Of a stretch of 64,000 bases of DNA, positions 27,065 through 36,024 are shown piece by piece. Under the pieces are notes generated by a model. It saw nothing but the letters and a program-made list of their open reading frames with translations. It was not told the DNA's origin and did not search any database. Positions within the stretch are counted from its first letter, which is position 1. Each line of letters opens with the position of its first letter. Source of the stretch: Paraburkholderia sp. IMGN_8 (GTDB lineage: Bacteria > Pseudomonadota > Gammaproteobacteria > Burkholderiales > Burkholderiaceae). The position numbers were made by a program, and so were the translations under genes. Location: contig NZ_CP150900.1 in assembly GCF_038050405.1 (NCBI RefSeq), forward strand, positions 2,170,001 through 2,234,000, given 5' to 3'.

Positions 27065-28104
27065 TGAAGCATCTCGGCCGCGTGGCCGCGCTAGCCGGCT
27101 TGCTGGTTTCGCTGTGGCTGGTCTGGCAAGGCAACCCCGGCGCCGTGCTCGGCGCGCTGCGCGCAGCGGGCGCCGGCCTGCTGCTGGCCGCCATCGCGCA
27201 CGTGCTGCCGATGCTGGCCAATGCCGCCGATTGGCGTTCGCTGATTCGCGGCGCGAACCGGCCGAGCCTCGCCGCGATGCTGCATCTGGTATGGGTGCGC
27301 GAATCGGTCAATAGCATGCTGCCGGTCGCGCGTGTCGGCGGCGAGGTCGTGTCGTTCCGGATGCTCAAGCGCTGGGGCGTGCGTCCGTCGACGGCGGTCG
27401 GCAGTCTGATCGTCGATATGCAGCTCACGGTGATCAGCCAGTTGCTGTTCACGATGGTCGGCATCGGCTTTCTGTTCGCGCACGCGCATTCGGATACGCT
27501 GCGGCTCGCCGGGCAGCTGGCGTGGGGCGTCGTCGTACTGACCCCGCTACTGGTGCTGTTCGCGCTCGTGCAACACGCCAGTCCGTTCGAGCGCATCACC
27601 CGCGCGCTCAATCATATGACCAGCGGCAAGCTGGCCGCGCTGGTCGGGCAGTCGGCGCAGATCGATCAGGCCATCAAGCTGATCTGGCGCCGGCGCGCCG
27701 TGGTGCTGCGCTATCTGTTCTTCTGGCAACCGCTGCAGTGCTTCCTGACGGCGCTGGAAATCTGGCTGGCGCTGTACTTCCTTGGCGTGCACGTGACGCT
27801 GACCGAAGCAGTGGTGATCGAATCGCTGATCCAGGCCGTCAGCAGCGCGGCTTTCTTCGTGCCGGGCGGGCTGGGCGTGCAGGAGGGCGGTTTCATTCTG
27901 ATCGGCGGCGCGCTGGGCCTCGAGCCATCCATCTGTCTCGCGCTGGCTGGCGCGAGACGCATTCGTGACCTGCTGATCTTCGTGCCGGGACTCATTGCGT
28001 GGCAGTTCGCCGAGTCGTCGACTCGCGCGCCGAGGCATGCGGAGCGTCAGGCACTTCCCGAACTCGCGGAGCGAGGGAGAATCCACGAGGCGAGTCAGCG
28101 CTGA
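27064..28104 (+). CDS. hpnL: HpnL-like membrane protein (lysylphosphatidylglycerol-synthase TM family)
   Basis: 346 residues with about eight membrane spans. 'RESVNSMLPVARVGGEVVSFRMLKRWGV' and 'FFVPGGLGVQEGGFILIGGALGL' are the UPF0104/MprF-flippase-type blocks of the HpnL subfamily found in hopanoid operons. Its job is unproven; relatives move or modify lipids, and transport of extended hopanoids is a reasonable guess. Either ATG 27064 or GTG 27061 can start it; GAAAGG about 10 nt upstream serves both. It converges on the histidine kinase gene with 25 bp between stops. HpnK, usually beside HpnI, is absent here. Confidence 0.85.
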   Translation: MKHLGRVAALAGLLVSLWLVWQGNPGAVLGALRAAGAGLLLAAIAHVLPMLANAADWRSLIRGANRPSLAAMLHLVWVRESVNSMLPVARVGGEVVSFRMLKRWGVRPSTAVGSLIVDMQLTVISQLLFTMVGIGFLFAHAHSDTLRLAGQLAWGVVVLTPLLVLFALVQHASPFERITRALNHMTSGKLAALVGQSAQIDQAIKLIWRRRAVVLRYLFFWQPLQCFLTALEIWLALYFLGVHVTLTEAVVIESLIQAVSSAAFFVPGGLGVQEGGFILIGGALGLEPSICLALAGARRIRDLLIFVPGLIAWQFAESSTRAPRHAERQALPELAERGRIHEASQR

Positions 28105-28129
28105 GCCGGAACAGCCGCCCAACGCAGCC

Positions 28130-29527
28130 TCAGCGTGCTCCCGCGTAAGCAGGAAATGAGACTTCGACGGCGAGCCCACGCTCGCCGATACCCGCGCCGA
28201 GGTGCAGACTCGCGTCGAAATGCTCCGCGATTCGCGCGACGATCGACAGGCCGAGGCCGCTGCCCGTCGCCTGATTGCCGGTCGCGCGAAAGAAGCGATT
28301 CGTCAGATGAGCGAGATCGCCGGACGCGACTCCCGGGCCGTCGTCACGCACCGTGAGCCGCACGCGGTCGAGCGCGTGCTGCACCGCGACCTCCACGCTG
28401 CCGCCGGCGCGCCCGTACTTGATCGCGTTATCGAGCAGATTGTCGAGCAGGATGCCGATCAGCACAGGCTCCGCATTGATCTCGGCGCGCAGGTCGCCGG
28501 TCAGCGTCACGCGAATATTTTTTTGCTGTGCATTACGCTCGTTGGCGAGCAGCGCGTCTTTGGCGATTGCGGCAGGCTTGAGCGGCGCGGTCGACATTTT
28601 CTCGTGCGCGTCCAGCCGCGCAAGCAGCAGTAATTGCTCGGCGAGCCGCGCGCTGCGGTCGACTCCTTGCACCACGCGCTCCATCGCCAGCCGCTGCAAC
28701 GCGGCGTCCGGCTCGGCCAGCGCGACTTGCGCCTGTACCTTGATCGCGGCGAGCGGCGATTTCAGTTCGTGGGCGGCATCCGCGGTAAACGCGCGTTCGC
28801 GTTCCAGCAAGTGTCGCAAGCGCGACAGCACCAGATTGATCGCATCGACCAGCGGCCGCACCTCGGTGGGCGCATGGCCGATGTCGACCGGCTCCAGCCG
28901 GTTGATGTCGCGCACGCGGATCGCGCCCGACAGAATCCTGAGCGGTGCGAGACTCCAGCCGATGCCGAACCACACCAGCAACGCCAGTGCCGGCAGCGCA
29001 AGCAGCGTGGGCCGGGCAATCCGGCTCGCGACGCCGCTTACCAGATCGCTGCGCGTGTTGGCCGGTTCGAACACGCGCACGGTATGACCGAGCGCGGTGT
29101 CGCGCAAGGTGAACGAGTGCCATGCCTTGCCGCCCAGCGTGATGTTTTGCGCGCTGCTTACCGGGGGCACCGGCAGGTCCCACGCCTGCAACGCACGCAA
29201 TTGCGGGCTGCCCGCCAGCACGTCGCCGTTTGCGCCGCGCACCTGAAACAGCGCGTCGCGCGGCAAGCTGTCGTCGTCGTCTTCGTTGTTGGCGCCGGGG
29301 CTGCCGCTTTTTTCTTCCTCCCGCACGTCGATGCGCGCATTAGCGAGGGTGATCAGATTGCGCTGATCGAGCAGGGCGAGGATTTGCGCCAGTTCGGCGA
29401 GGCGCGCGTCTTCCCATTCGCTAACTTCGCGCGTGGCCTGACGATAGCTCGATACCAGCGCGACGCCCCATATCAGCGCGATGCTGACCAGAATCAGCAG
29501 CATCAGCCGACGGCGTATCGACGACAT
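28130..29527 (-). CDS. Sensor histidine kinase, PmrB/QseC-like
   Basis: 465 residues. Span 1 'LMLLILVSIALIWGVALVSSYR' and a second span near residue 180 enclose a periplasmic domain with an acidic stretch NNEDDDDSLPRD, a possible cation or antimicrobial-peptide sensor. A HAMP-like linker precedes the phosphoacceptor box AFTADAAHELKSPLAAIK, and N, G1 and G2 boxes follow (NLLDNAIKYG, DDGPGV, GSGLGLSIV). ATG 29527 overlaps the regulator's TGA by one base (TGATG); a GTG one codon earlier is the alternative. With its regulator it lies between two hopanoid-type transcription units. Confidence 0.92.
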   Translation of the reverse strand: MSSIRRRLMLLILVSIALIWGVALVSSYRQATREVSEWEDARLAELAQILALLDQRNLITLANARIDVREEEKSGSPGANNEDDDDSLPRDALFQVRGANGDVLAGSPQLRALQAWDLPVPPVSSAQNITLGGKAWHSFTLRDTALGHTVRVFEPANTRSDLVSGVASRIARPTLLALPALALLVWFGIGWSLAPLRILSGAIRVRDINRLEPVDIGHAPTEVRPLVDAINLVLSRLRHLLERERAFTADAAHELKSPLAAIKVQAQVALAEPDAALQRLAMERVVQGVDRSARLAEQLLLLARLDAHEKMSTAPLKPAAIAKDALLANERNAQQKNIRVTLTGDLRAEINAEPVLIGILLDNLLDNAIKYGRAGGSVEVAVQHALDRVRLTVRDDGPGVASGDLAHLTNRFFRATGNQATGSGLGLSIVARIAEHFDASLHLGAGIGERGLAVEVSFPAYAGAR

Positions 29528-30186
29528 CACGCTTTCTCCACCACGTAGCCGATATTGCGGACTGTTCTGATCAATTTCGCGCCGAGCTTCTTGCGTAGAT
29601 TCGACACATGCACTTCGATGGCATTGCTTTCAATCTCTTCCTGCCATCCATATAGACTTTCTTCGAGGCGCGAACGCGACTGGGGAATACCCTGATTGGT
29701 CAGCAACTGCATCAGGATCGCCCATTCACGCGAGGTGAGAGGCACGCGCGTGTCGCCGATCTCGACCGTTTGCGCGGCCGGGTTGACGGTCAGTTCCTGA
29801 TAGCGGATCACCTCGATGCTGCGCCCTTGCGCGCGGCGCAGCAAAGCCCGGCAACGCGCGATCAGTTCGGTCAGATCGAATGGCTTGCCGAGGTAGTCGT
29901 CGGCACCGGCTTCGAGGCCGCCGACGCGATCGACCACCGTGCCTTTCGCGGTCAACACCAGCACCGGCACGTCCTTGCCCGCGTCGCGCAGGCGCCTCAG
30001 GATTTCCTCGCCCGACACCCTGGGCAAGCCGAGATCCAGTATCACGAGCGCATAGGCGGTAGTGGTCAGCGCGAGATCGGCCTTGTGGCCATCGCGCGCC
30101 CAGTCGACCGTAAAACCGGCTTGGCGCAGTCCCGCTTCAATACCGCAGCCAATCAGATCGTCGTCTTCTACGAGGAGTAAGCGCAT
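29527..30186 (-). CDS. OmpR-family response regulator, PmrA/QseB-like
   Basis: 219 residues. The receiver domain has the acidic pocket EDDD and phosphoacceptor Asp51 in LVILDLGLP, with Lys in LGKPFDL. The C-terminal winged helix includes LEESLYGWQEEIESNAIEVH and 'VSNLRKKLG', the hallmark of the PmrA/QseB subgroup, which binds CTTAA-type half-sites spaced 11 bp apart. Exactly such boxes precede hpnJ (24232) and the divergent 30.5-kb operon (30315), making hopanoid extension the likely regulon. Overlap with the kinase shows co-expression. Confidence 0.93.
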   Translation of the reverse strand: MRLLLVEDDDLIGCGIEAGLRQAGFTVDWARDGHKADLALTTTAYALVILDLGLPRVSGEEILRRLRDAGKDVPVLVLTAKGTVVDRVGGLEAGADDYLGKPFDLTELIARCRALLRRAQGRSIEVIRYQELTVNPAAQTVEIGDTRVPLTSREWAILMQLLTNQGIPQSRSRLEESLYGWQEEIESNAIEVHVSNLRKKLGAKLIRTVRNIGYVVEKA

Positions 30187-30314
30187 GAGTCAGTTCATTC
30201 CGTTCAGGGATCGGGCCTCGGTGTGGCCTTGCCGCACCGGCTTTTAAGCAATCGCCGAGCCGCACGGTGAAGTGTAACCATGATGCCCGACACCCGCTTT
30301 ATACCGCCGTCTTC

Positions 30315-30347
30315 CTTAAGGTTTCCTTCAGTTTGAATCGATACTAT
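30315..30347 (+). promoter_or_regulatory. PmrA-like box and -10 in the divergent region upstream of the second HpnI-like operon
   Basis: CTTAAG-GTTTC-CTTCAG (30315-30331) is followed 10 bp later by TACTAT (30342-30347), identical in box, spacing and -10 to the site before hpnJ. It drives rightward transcription and also lies 129 bp upstream of the response-regulator start, so autoregulation is possible. Confidence 0.65.
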
Positions 30348-30508
30348 CGCCCCTCAGCAGGTCGCTGTCGCGAGGCTCGACGTGAGCGCACGAAAGCGAT
30401 ATCGCGTTGTTAGCTTTTCGCAATGCAATCGTAAGCACATCGATGGGATGTACAGTCGGCGCCTGTCGCCATAGTGCGGTGCATATCGTCAGGTCACGAG
30501 ACCAAGCC

Positions 30509-30859
30509 ATGAAGCCAGTCACCGTCGACATGCTGCGAGCCCATCTGATGGCGGCTTCGCTCACGGCCATGGGCACTGAAGCCCTCGCATGGCTCGCGTT
30601 GCTGGTCTTGCCGGTCTCCCAGCAAACTTTCAGTTCCACACCGTTCCGGTTGTTCGCGCTTGGCTCGATCATTGGCGGCGTAGTCGCGATGCGTCATTTC
30701 GCGCATGTCTCGTTCAATCTCGCGATTCAGAGCCGGCACGCGACGTCTCACGGCTGGACATTGCGGCCCGTTTCGGTGGCGGCGAGTTGCCCGCGACGCT
30801 GGCTCGTCATTCTCCATCTGCGCTTTACGGGCAGACCGTTCGTGCTCGCCGGGCACTGA
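30509..30859 (+). CDS. Hypothetical protein, 116 residues
   Basis: Not recognised. It begins MKPVTVDMLRAHLMAASLTAMG and contains two hydrophobic stretches (LAWLALLVLPVSQQ and FALGSIIGGVVAM) that could be membrane spans, then a basic tail. It ends 12 bp before the second HpnI-like gene and follows the PmrA-like box, so it would be co-transcribed. No strong ribosome binding site is seen (AGACCAAGCC before the ATG). The C-terminal Arg/His-rich part looks less protein-like, and the real gene may be shorter. Confidence 0.4.
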   Translation: MKPVTVDMLRAHLMAASLTAMGTEALAWLALLVLPVSQQTFSSTPFRLFALGSIIGGVVAMRHFAHVSFNLAIQSRHATSHGWTLRPVSVAASCPRRWLVILHLRFTGRPFVLAGH

Positions 30860-30871
30860 CGGAACCAGGCA

Positions 30872-32110
30872 ATGACGGCTCACACATTGACAGCATGCCA
30901 ATGGTTGTTGCTCGTCGGATGTGGCGCGGCTTCGCTGTATGCGATGCTGGCGGCGGTAGCCATGCCGTTCTTCGCGGCGCGCCGGGGCGGCGCTGCCAGA
31001 TACCCGGCCGGTCCCTTCAGGAATGTCGGCGTCAGCGTGCTCAAGCCGCTCTGCGGCGCGGAGCCGCGTCTCTACGAAAACCTCAGGACTTTCTGCGACC
31101 AGCGTCACGGGCACTTTCAACTGGTGCTCGGCGTGTCATCGCCCGACGATCCTGCGATCGCGGTGGTGCGGCGTTTGCAGGCTGCCTATCCGATGCACGA
31201 CATCGAGCTCGCGGTGGATTCACGCGTGCACGGCAGCAATCTCAAGGTCAGCAATCTGATCAACATGGCTGAGCGGGCGCGCCATGACGTGATTGTCATT
31301 GCCGATAGCGACATCGCCGTCGAAGCCGATTACCTCGACACCGTGGCCGCGCCGCTGGCCGATCCTCGCGTGGGCGTGGTCACTTGCCTTTACGTGGCGC
31401 AAGGCGTCGGCGGATTCTGGCCGCGCGTCGGCGCGCTTTTCATCAACGAGTGGTTTGCGCCGTCGGTGCGTGTTGCGCACGCGGCCGGGTCGCGCCGCTT
31501 CGGTTTTGGCGCGACGCTGGCATTGCGTCGCGAGACGCTCGAGCAGATCGGCGGTTTTGACGCGCTGAAAAATTGTCTCGCCGACGACTACTGGCTCGCC
31601 GAACATGTGCGCGCGCTGGGGTTGAGTACGGTTCTGTCGCGCGTGATGGTGGCGACCGATGTGATCGAGCCGACCTTTGGCTCATTGTGGCAGCGTGAAA
31701 CGCGTTGGCTGCGCACGATACGCTCTGTGAACCCGCTGGGTTTCGCGTTTCTGTTTATTACTTTTCCGTCGCCGTGGATTGTTGTCGGCGCCTGGCTTAC
31801 CGGCAGTCTGGCGGCGGGGCCGTACGATGGCGTGCATGTGTGGGCAGCGCTTGCGAGTGGCGTCTTCACGGCTGCTGGTTTTGCTGCGCGCATGTTGCTG
31901 CATCTGCGGAGTGCGCGGCATGAGCGCACGTTCTGGCGCGATTTGCTGATTGTGCCATTGCGGGATTCGTTGCTTGCTGCGCAATGGCTGGCTGGGGCGT
32001 TTGGGTCACATGTGATTTGGCGCGGGGCGCGGGTGCCTGTAGGAGGCGGTTCTGCGCCTGCAGCGCAACGTAGCGCGTTGCGGGTGATGGAGACGTCTGA
32101 TGGGGGGTAA
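30872..32110 (+). CDS. HpnI-like glycosyltransferase, second copy (GT21 type)
   Basis: 412 residues, clearly paralogous to the HpnI at 25795: 'VGVSVLKPLCGAEPRLYENLRTFCDQ', 'HGSNLKVSNLINMAERARHDVIVIADSDIAVEADYLDTV', 'LADDYWLAEHVRALG' and 'WQRETRWLRTIRSVNPLG' align block by block (DxD, DDxxLA, RxxRW). An N-terminal span and C-terminal spans place it in the inner membrane. The acceptor may be another hopanoid, ceramide or similar lipid. It carries the same PmrA-like box and -10 as hpnJ, so the two operons are probably co-regulated. The last 30 residues (GGGSAPAAQRS...) are an unrelated extension. Confidence 0.9.
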   Translation: MTAHTLTACQWLLLVGCGAASLYAMLAAVAMPFFAARRGGAARYPAGPFRNVGVSVLKPLCGAEPRLYENLRTFCDQRHGHFQLVLGVSSPDDPAIAVVRRLQAAYPMHDIELAVDSRVHGSNLKVSNLINMAERARHDVIVIADSDIAVEADYLDTVAAPLADPRVGVVTCLYVAQGVGGFWPRVGALFINEWFAPSVRVAHAAGSRRFGFGATLALRRETLEQIGGFDALKNCLADDYWLAEHVRALGLSTVLSRVMVATDVIEPTFGSLWQRETRWLRTIRSVNPLGFAFLFITFPSPWIVVGAWLTGSLAAGPYDGVHVWAALASGVFTAAGFAARMLLHLRSARHERTFWRDLLIVPLRDSLLAAQWLAGAFGSHVIWRGARVPVGGGSAPAAQRSALRVMETSDGG

Positions 32111-32114
32111 GGGG

Positions 32115-32945
32115 TGGGTTTGATGGTTTGCCTACGGCGTTGGTTTTTTGCCTTTGGCGGTGGTATTTTTCTGTGTGCCTGCGGCGTTGGCCTTTCCTTG
32201 ATTTCTTAGTGGTTTATTAGCGTCGCCCCTGTGCGGGGCAGGCACTTTCTTTGCCGCCGCAAAGAAAGTAAGCAAAGAAAGCGGCTTCACACCGCTAACT
32301 CTTAAGCGGGTCCCCTGGCTTGGAGGAGGTAGTGGAGCATCTGGAATCCGTGCCCTCGCGCACTCCGCGCTTGTGACAAGGCAGTCATACTTCCGGCGGC
32401 GCTACGCGCGCCGACGCGGTACTTCATCAAACCACTTGCTGGTTTTCGAGCCTGCGTTTCGTTCGGCGTCGGAGATCGGGCACTTCCAAAACCGCGACTT
32501 TGCTCTGGCTACGTCAGTGTTTCATTTCATATGACCGTAGTCATTTTCGGCGCCATGCGATAGCCCAAAGTCGCGAGCCATTTCGGTGCCTCGCCGAGGC
32601 GCAGCCGATGGCACCCACCGCGCGCAAACGAAGCCACTGGTTTCCCTTGCAGACCGTTCCGGCGAGCACGTAGTGCGAGGCGGGAAGGATGACTGCCTTG
32701 TCACTCACGCTGAATGTGCGAGGACACAGATTCCAGATGCTCCACTGCCTCCTCCAAGCCAGGGGACCCGCTTAAAAATTAGCGGTTTGAGCCGCTTTCT
32801 TTTGCCTACTTTTCTTTGCGGCCGGCAAAGAAAAGTAGGTGCCCCCCCGCACAGGGGGAACGCTAATAAACCAATAAGAAAGCAAGGAAAGGCCAACGCC
32901 GTAGGCACCCAGAAGAACGCCGCCACGAAAGGCAAAAAAAAACCG
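32115..32945. repeat. Long intergenic repeat, copy C (alpha left / beta right)
   Basis: Lies between the second HpnI-like gene and the convergent RND gene. The left arm has the alpha hairpin (ACTTTCTTTG...CAAAGAAAGT, 32244-32269, slightly shortened), and the right arm the beta hairpin (CTACTTTTCTTTG, 32806-32838). The middle carries the shared segment with GAAACCAGTGGCTTCGTTTG-like sequence in inverse orientation, plus a private insert around 32450-32570. The small frames inside are not considered genes. Confidence 0.9.
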
Positions 32946-32973
32946 GCCGGGACGGCAAACAAAAAAACCAAAA

Positions 32974-35900
32974 TCAAATAGCCTGTTTCTTCATCAACAG
33001 TTTCAACAACACTGGCAACAACAACAACACCAATGGCAACTGCACAATCAACCCAGAAATAATCGCAATAGCGAGCGGCTGCTGCATAGCCGACCCTTGC
33101 CCAAGAGCAAACGCAAGCGGCAGCAGTGCCAGAATGGCAGCAATCGTCGTCATCGTGATTGGCCGCAGACGATTACGCCCCGCGGCGATCAAAGCCGCCT
33201 CAAACGCCATGCCGTCATCCCGCACGAGTCCCTGCAACTCCGAAACATAAAAAATCGCCACCTCCGTCACGATACCGATAATCATCGTCATCCCCATCAT
33301 CGCGGAGATGTTCAACTCAATACCGGTGAGCCACAGGCCAATGAACACAGCCCCCGCAGCCAGCAAAGGCATCGCCATGACCGCCAACGAGACGCGAAAT
33401 CGCTCGTAGAGAAACAGCAGCAAACCGAACACCAACGCAATGGCTGCGCCGAACACGATCAACAAACCCTTGAACGCAATCTGTTGTTGCTGATACAAAC
33501 CACCCAACTCGTAGTAAACGCCGTCCGGCAACAGATTCTTGTCGCTAAGCGTCTTCTGCACGTCGGCGATCGTCGAGCCGAGATCCCGGCCGTCGATCCG
33601 TGCTGTAACGGCCACCATGCGCTTGAGATTGTCGCGGCTGATTTCCGGCTGCCCGGTCACGGTCACCTGATCGGCCACGCGGTTGAGCGCGAATAGATGA
33701 CCGTCCGGCGCGCGAATCTGCAACTGACCCAGTTGCGTATCGGTCAGCTTCAATGCGCCGGCCACGCGCACGCGCACACCTACCGTCTTCGGCCCGGTCT
33801 GGAACTGCGTCGCGACATTGCCTTCCACCATGTCCGACACCGCCTGCGCAATCGACTGCGTATCCATCCCCTCAGCAGCAGCTGCTTCTGGCCGGATATG
33901 CAGTTCGAGCGCATCGCCTGCCGGGTTGATGCCGTCGTTCACGTCCACCACGCCCTGAATCTTGCCGATCTGCGCGGCCACCTTGCGCGCAGTGGTGTCG
34001 AGCGTGGTCTGGTCGTCGGAATAGATCTTGATCTGCACCGGTTGCGGCACCGCGGTCAGATCGCCGATCAGGTCCTCCATTAGCTGCGCGAGTTCCAGAT
34101 TCACGCCGGGCACCTGCGTCTCGACCTTCGAACGGATCTCCTCCATCACCGTTTCGATCGGCTCGCGACCGCTCGACTTAAGCCGCACGAAGAAGTCACC
34201 CCGGTTGGGTTCGTTCAGGTCGCCGCCAAGACCCGCACCGGTGCGGCGCGAGTAGGTCAAGACATTCGGATTCGCGCGAATGATGCTCTCGACCTGTTTC
34301 ATCAGCCGGTCGGTTTCGGTGATCGACGTGCCGGGTTCGGTGTGATAGTCGAGCACGAAACCGCCTTCGTCCATGCTCGGCATGAAGCCGCTGCCCACCC
34401 GTGTGAAGGCGAATGCCGCGACCACGATCAGCGGCAAGAGGCCAAGCAGCACGAGGATCGGCCGCGCCGTGACGTGCTCGATCAGAAACGCGTAGCGCTT
34501 GTTCATCCACGTCGCGAAGCGGGTTTCCTGGTGTTCCTCGGCGTCCTTCGCCTTCAGCCAGCGGTCGCACAGAATCGGCACCGCGAGCCAGGTGACGAGA
34601 AACGAAATGAATAGCGCGCTCGCCATCGTAACGGAGAGCGCCTTGAAGAACGCGCCCGTCACGCCGGACAGGAACGCGAGCGGCACGAAAATAATCAGCG
34701 TTGCCGCCGACGAACCGGCGAGCGGCCGGGTGAATTCGAGCGCCGCGGCCATCACGCGGCCGTGGAACTTGTGCGCGCCGCCTTCGCGCATGCGCCGCAC
34801 GATATGCTCGATCATCACGATCGCATCGTCGATCACGAGGCCGACCGCGGCGGCCATCCCGCCAAGCGTCATGATGTTAAAGCCCATGCCGAACACGTCG
34901 AGCAACAGGATCGTCGCGGCCATCACCACCGGCACCAGCGCGACGGCGATCGCGGTGATTTTCCAGTTGCGCAGGAAGGCGAACAGCGTGAACGCGGCCA
35001 GCACCACGCCGATCATGATGGCGTCGCGCACGCTGGTGGCCGAGGCGATCACGAGTTCGCTCTGGTCGTACCAGTTCGAAAGATGCACGCCGGCCGGCAT
35101 CTGATGCCCGAAGGCGGCGAGCTTCGCGGTAATCGCCTTGGCCATCGCCACGCTATTCGCGCCGGGCTGCTGAAAGACGTTGATCAGCACGGCGTCCTGG
35201 CCGTCGGCGGTGACGCGCATCCATTGCGGCACCACGCCCTGACGAACCGTCGCGATGTCGCCGAGGCGAATTTGCGTCGCGCCGTTGGCCGACACCACCA
35301 CGTTCCTGAGTTCATCCAGTTGCGTGATGGTGGTGTTGGCGATCACGAGGTACAGCTTGTAGTGATCCTCGATGCGGCCGGTCGCCATCAGCACGTTGCT
35401 CGCGCCGATCGCCTTCGAGACATCCGAAAGCGAGATCTTGTACGCGGCGAGCCGCGCCGGATCGATCGCGACTTCGAACTCGTCCTGCGCGCCGCCCATC
35501 ACGTCGACGCGCGCCACGCCTTCCACCGACGACAGCAACGGCCGCATCTGGAACTGCGCCAGATCGTGCAGCGCTGACTGCGATTGCTGTTTCGACGTCA
35601 GGCTGTACGCGAGCACCGGGAACACCGTCGGATCCATGCGCCGCACCTGCATCGAAGTGCCTTGCGGCAGCGTCGCGAGAATCTCGCTGATGGCCGACTG
35701 CGCCTGCAACGTGGCCTGCGCCATGTCGGTGCCCCAATCGAAATTGATCGAGATTTCCGCCGAGCCGCGGCTCGTTTTCGATTCGACGTCGCGTACATTC
35801 GGCACGCGGCGCAGCGCTTCTTCGACCGGCATGGTGACGAGCGTGGCCATCTGCTCGGCAGGGCGGTCGCCCGCGTCGAGCGAGACCACCGCGCGCGGAA

Positions 35901-36024
35901 ACGCGACGTTCGGGAACAGCGAGATCGGCAGACGGAACGCGGTCAGCGCGCCCGCGATCGCCAGCAAGGCGATCACGAACAGCAGCGAGCGCCGGTGCTT
36001 CTGCATCCATTGACCGAAATTCAT
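32974..36024 (-). CDS. RND efflux transporter, inner-membrane permease
   Basis: 1016 residues, full RND length with 12 membrane spans and two large periplasmic loops. The N-terminus 'RLPISLFPNVAFPRAVVSLDAG', span-4 GLVIDDAIVMIEHIVRRM with the paired Asp of the proton relay, and 'TMIIGIVTEVAIFYVSEL' in span 10 are conserved. The pair of Asp residues and the loop sequence fit the hydrophobe/multidrug type more than the CzcA heavy-metal type, though the substrate is open. Its ATG overlaps the fusion-protein TGA (ATGA). Last gene of the OMF-MFP-RND operon, divergent from a two-component system. Confidence 0.92.
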   Translation of the reverse strand: MNFGQWMQKHRRSLLFVIALLAIAGALTAFRLPISLFPNVAFPRAVVSLDAGDRPAEQMATLVTMPVEEALRRVPNVRDVESKTSRGSAEISINFDWGTDMAQATLQAQSAISEILATLPQGTSMQVRRMDPTVFPVLAYSLTSKQQSQSALHDLAQFQMRPLLSSVEGVARVDVMGGAQDEFEVAIDPARLAAYKISLSDVSKAIGASNVLMATGRIEDHYKLYLVIANTTITQLDELRNVVVSANGATQIRLGDIATVRQGVVPQWMRVTADGQDAVLINVFQQPGANSVAMAKAITAKLAAFGHQMPAGVHLSNWYDQSELVIASATSVRDAIMIGVVLAAFTLFAFLRNWKITAIAVALVPVVMAATILLLDVFGMGFNIMTLGGMAAAVGLVIDDAIVMIEHIVRRMREGGAHKFHGRVMAAALEFTRPLAGSSAATLIIFVPLAFLSGVTGAFFKALSVTMASALFISFLVTWLAVPILCDRWLKAKDAEEHQETRFATWMNKRYAFLIEHVTARPILVLLGLLPLIVVAAFAFTRVGSGFMPSMDEGGFVLDYHTEPGTSITETDRLMKQVESIIRANPNVLTYSRRTGAGLGGDLNEPNRGDFFVRLKSSGREPIETVMEEIRSKVETQVPGVNLELAQLMEDLIGDLTAVPQPVQIKIYSDDQTTLDTTARKVAAQIGKIQGVVDVNDGINPAGDALELHIRPEAAAAEGMDTQSIAQAVSDMVEGNVATQFQTGPKTVGVRVRVAGALKLTDTQLGQLQIRAPDGHLFALNRVADQVTVTGQPEISRDNLKRMVAVTARIDGRDLGSTIADVQKTLSDKNLLPDGVYYELGGLYQQQQIAFKGLLIVFGAAIALVFGLLLFLYERFRVSLAVMAMPLLAAGAVFIGLWLTGIELNISAMMGMTMIIGIVTEVAIFYVSELQGLVRDDGMAFEAALIAAGRNRLRPITMTTIAAILALLPLAFALGQGSAMQQPLAIAIISGLIVQLPLVLLLLPVLLKLLMKKQAI

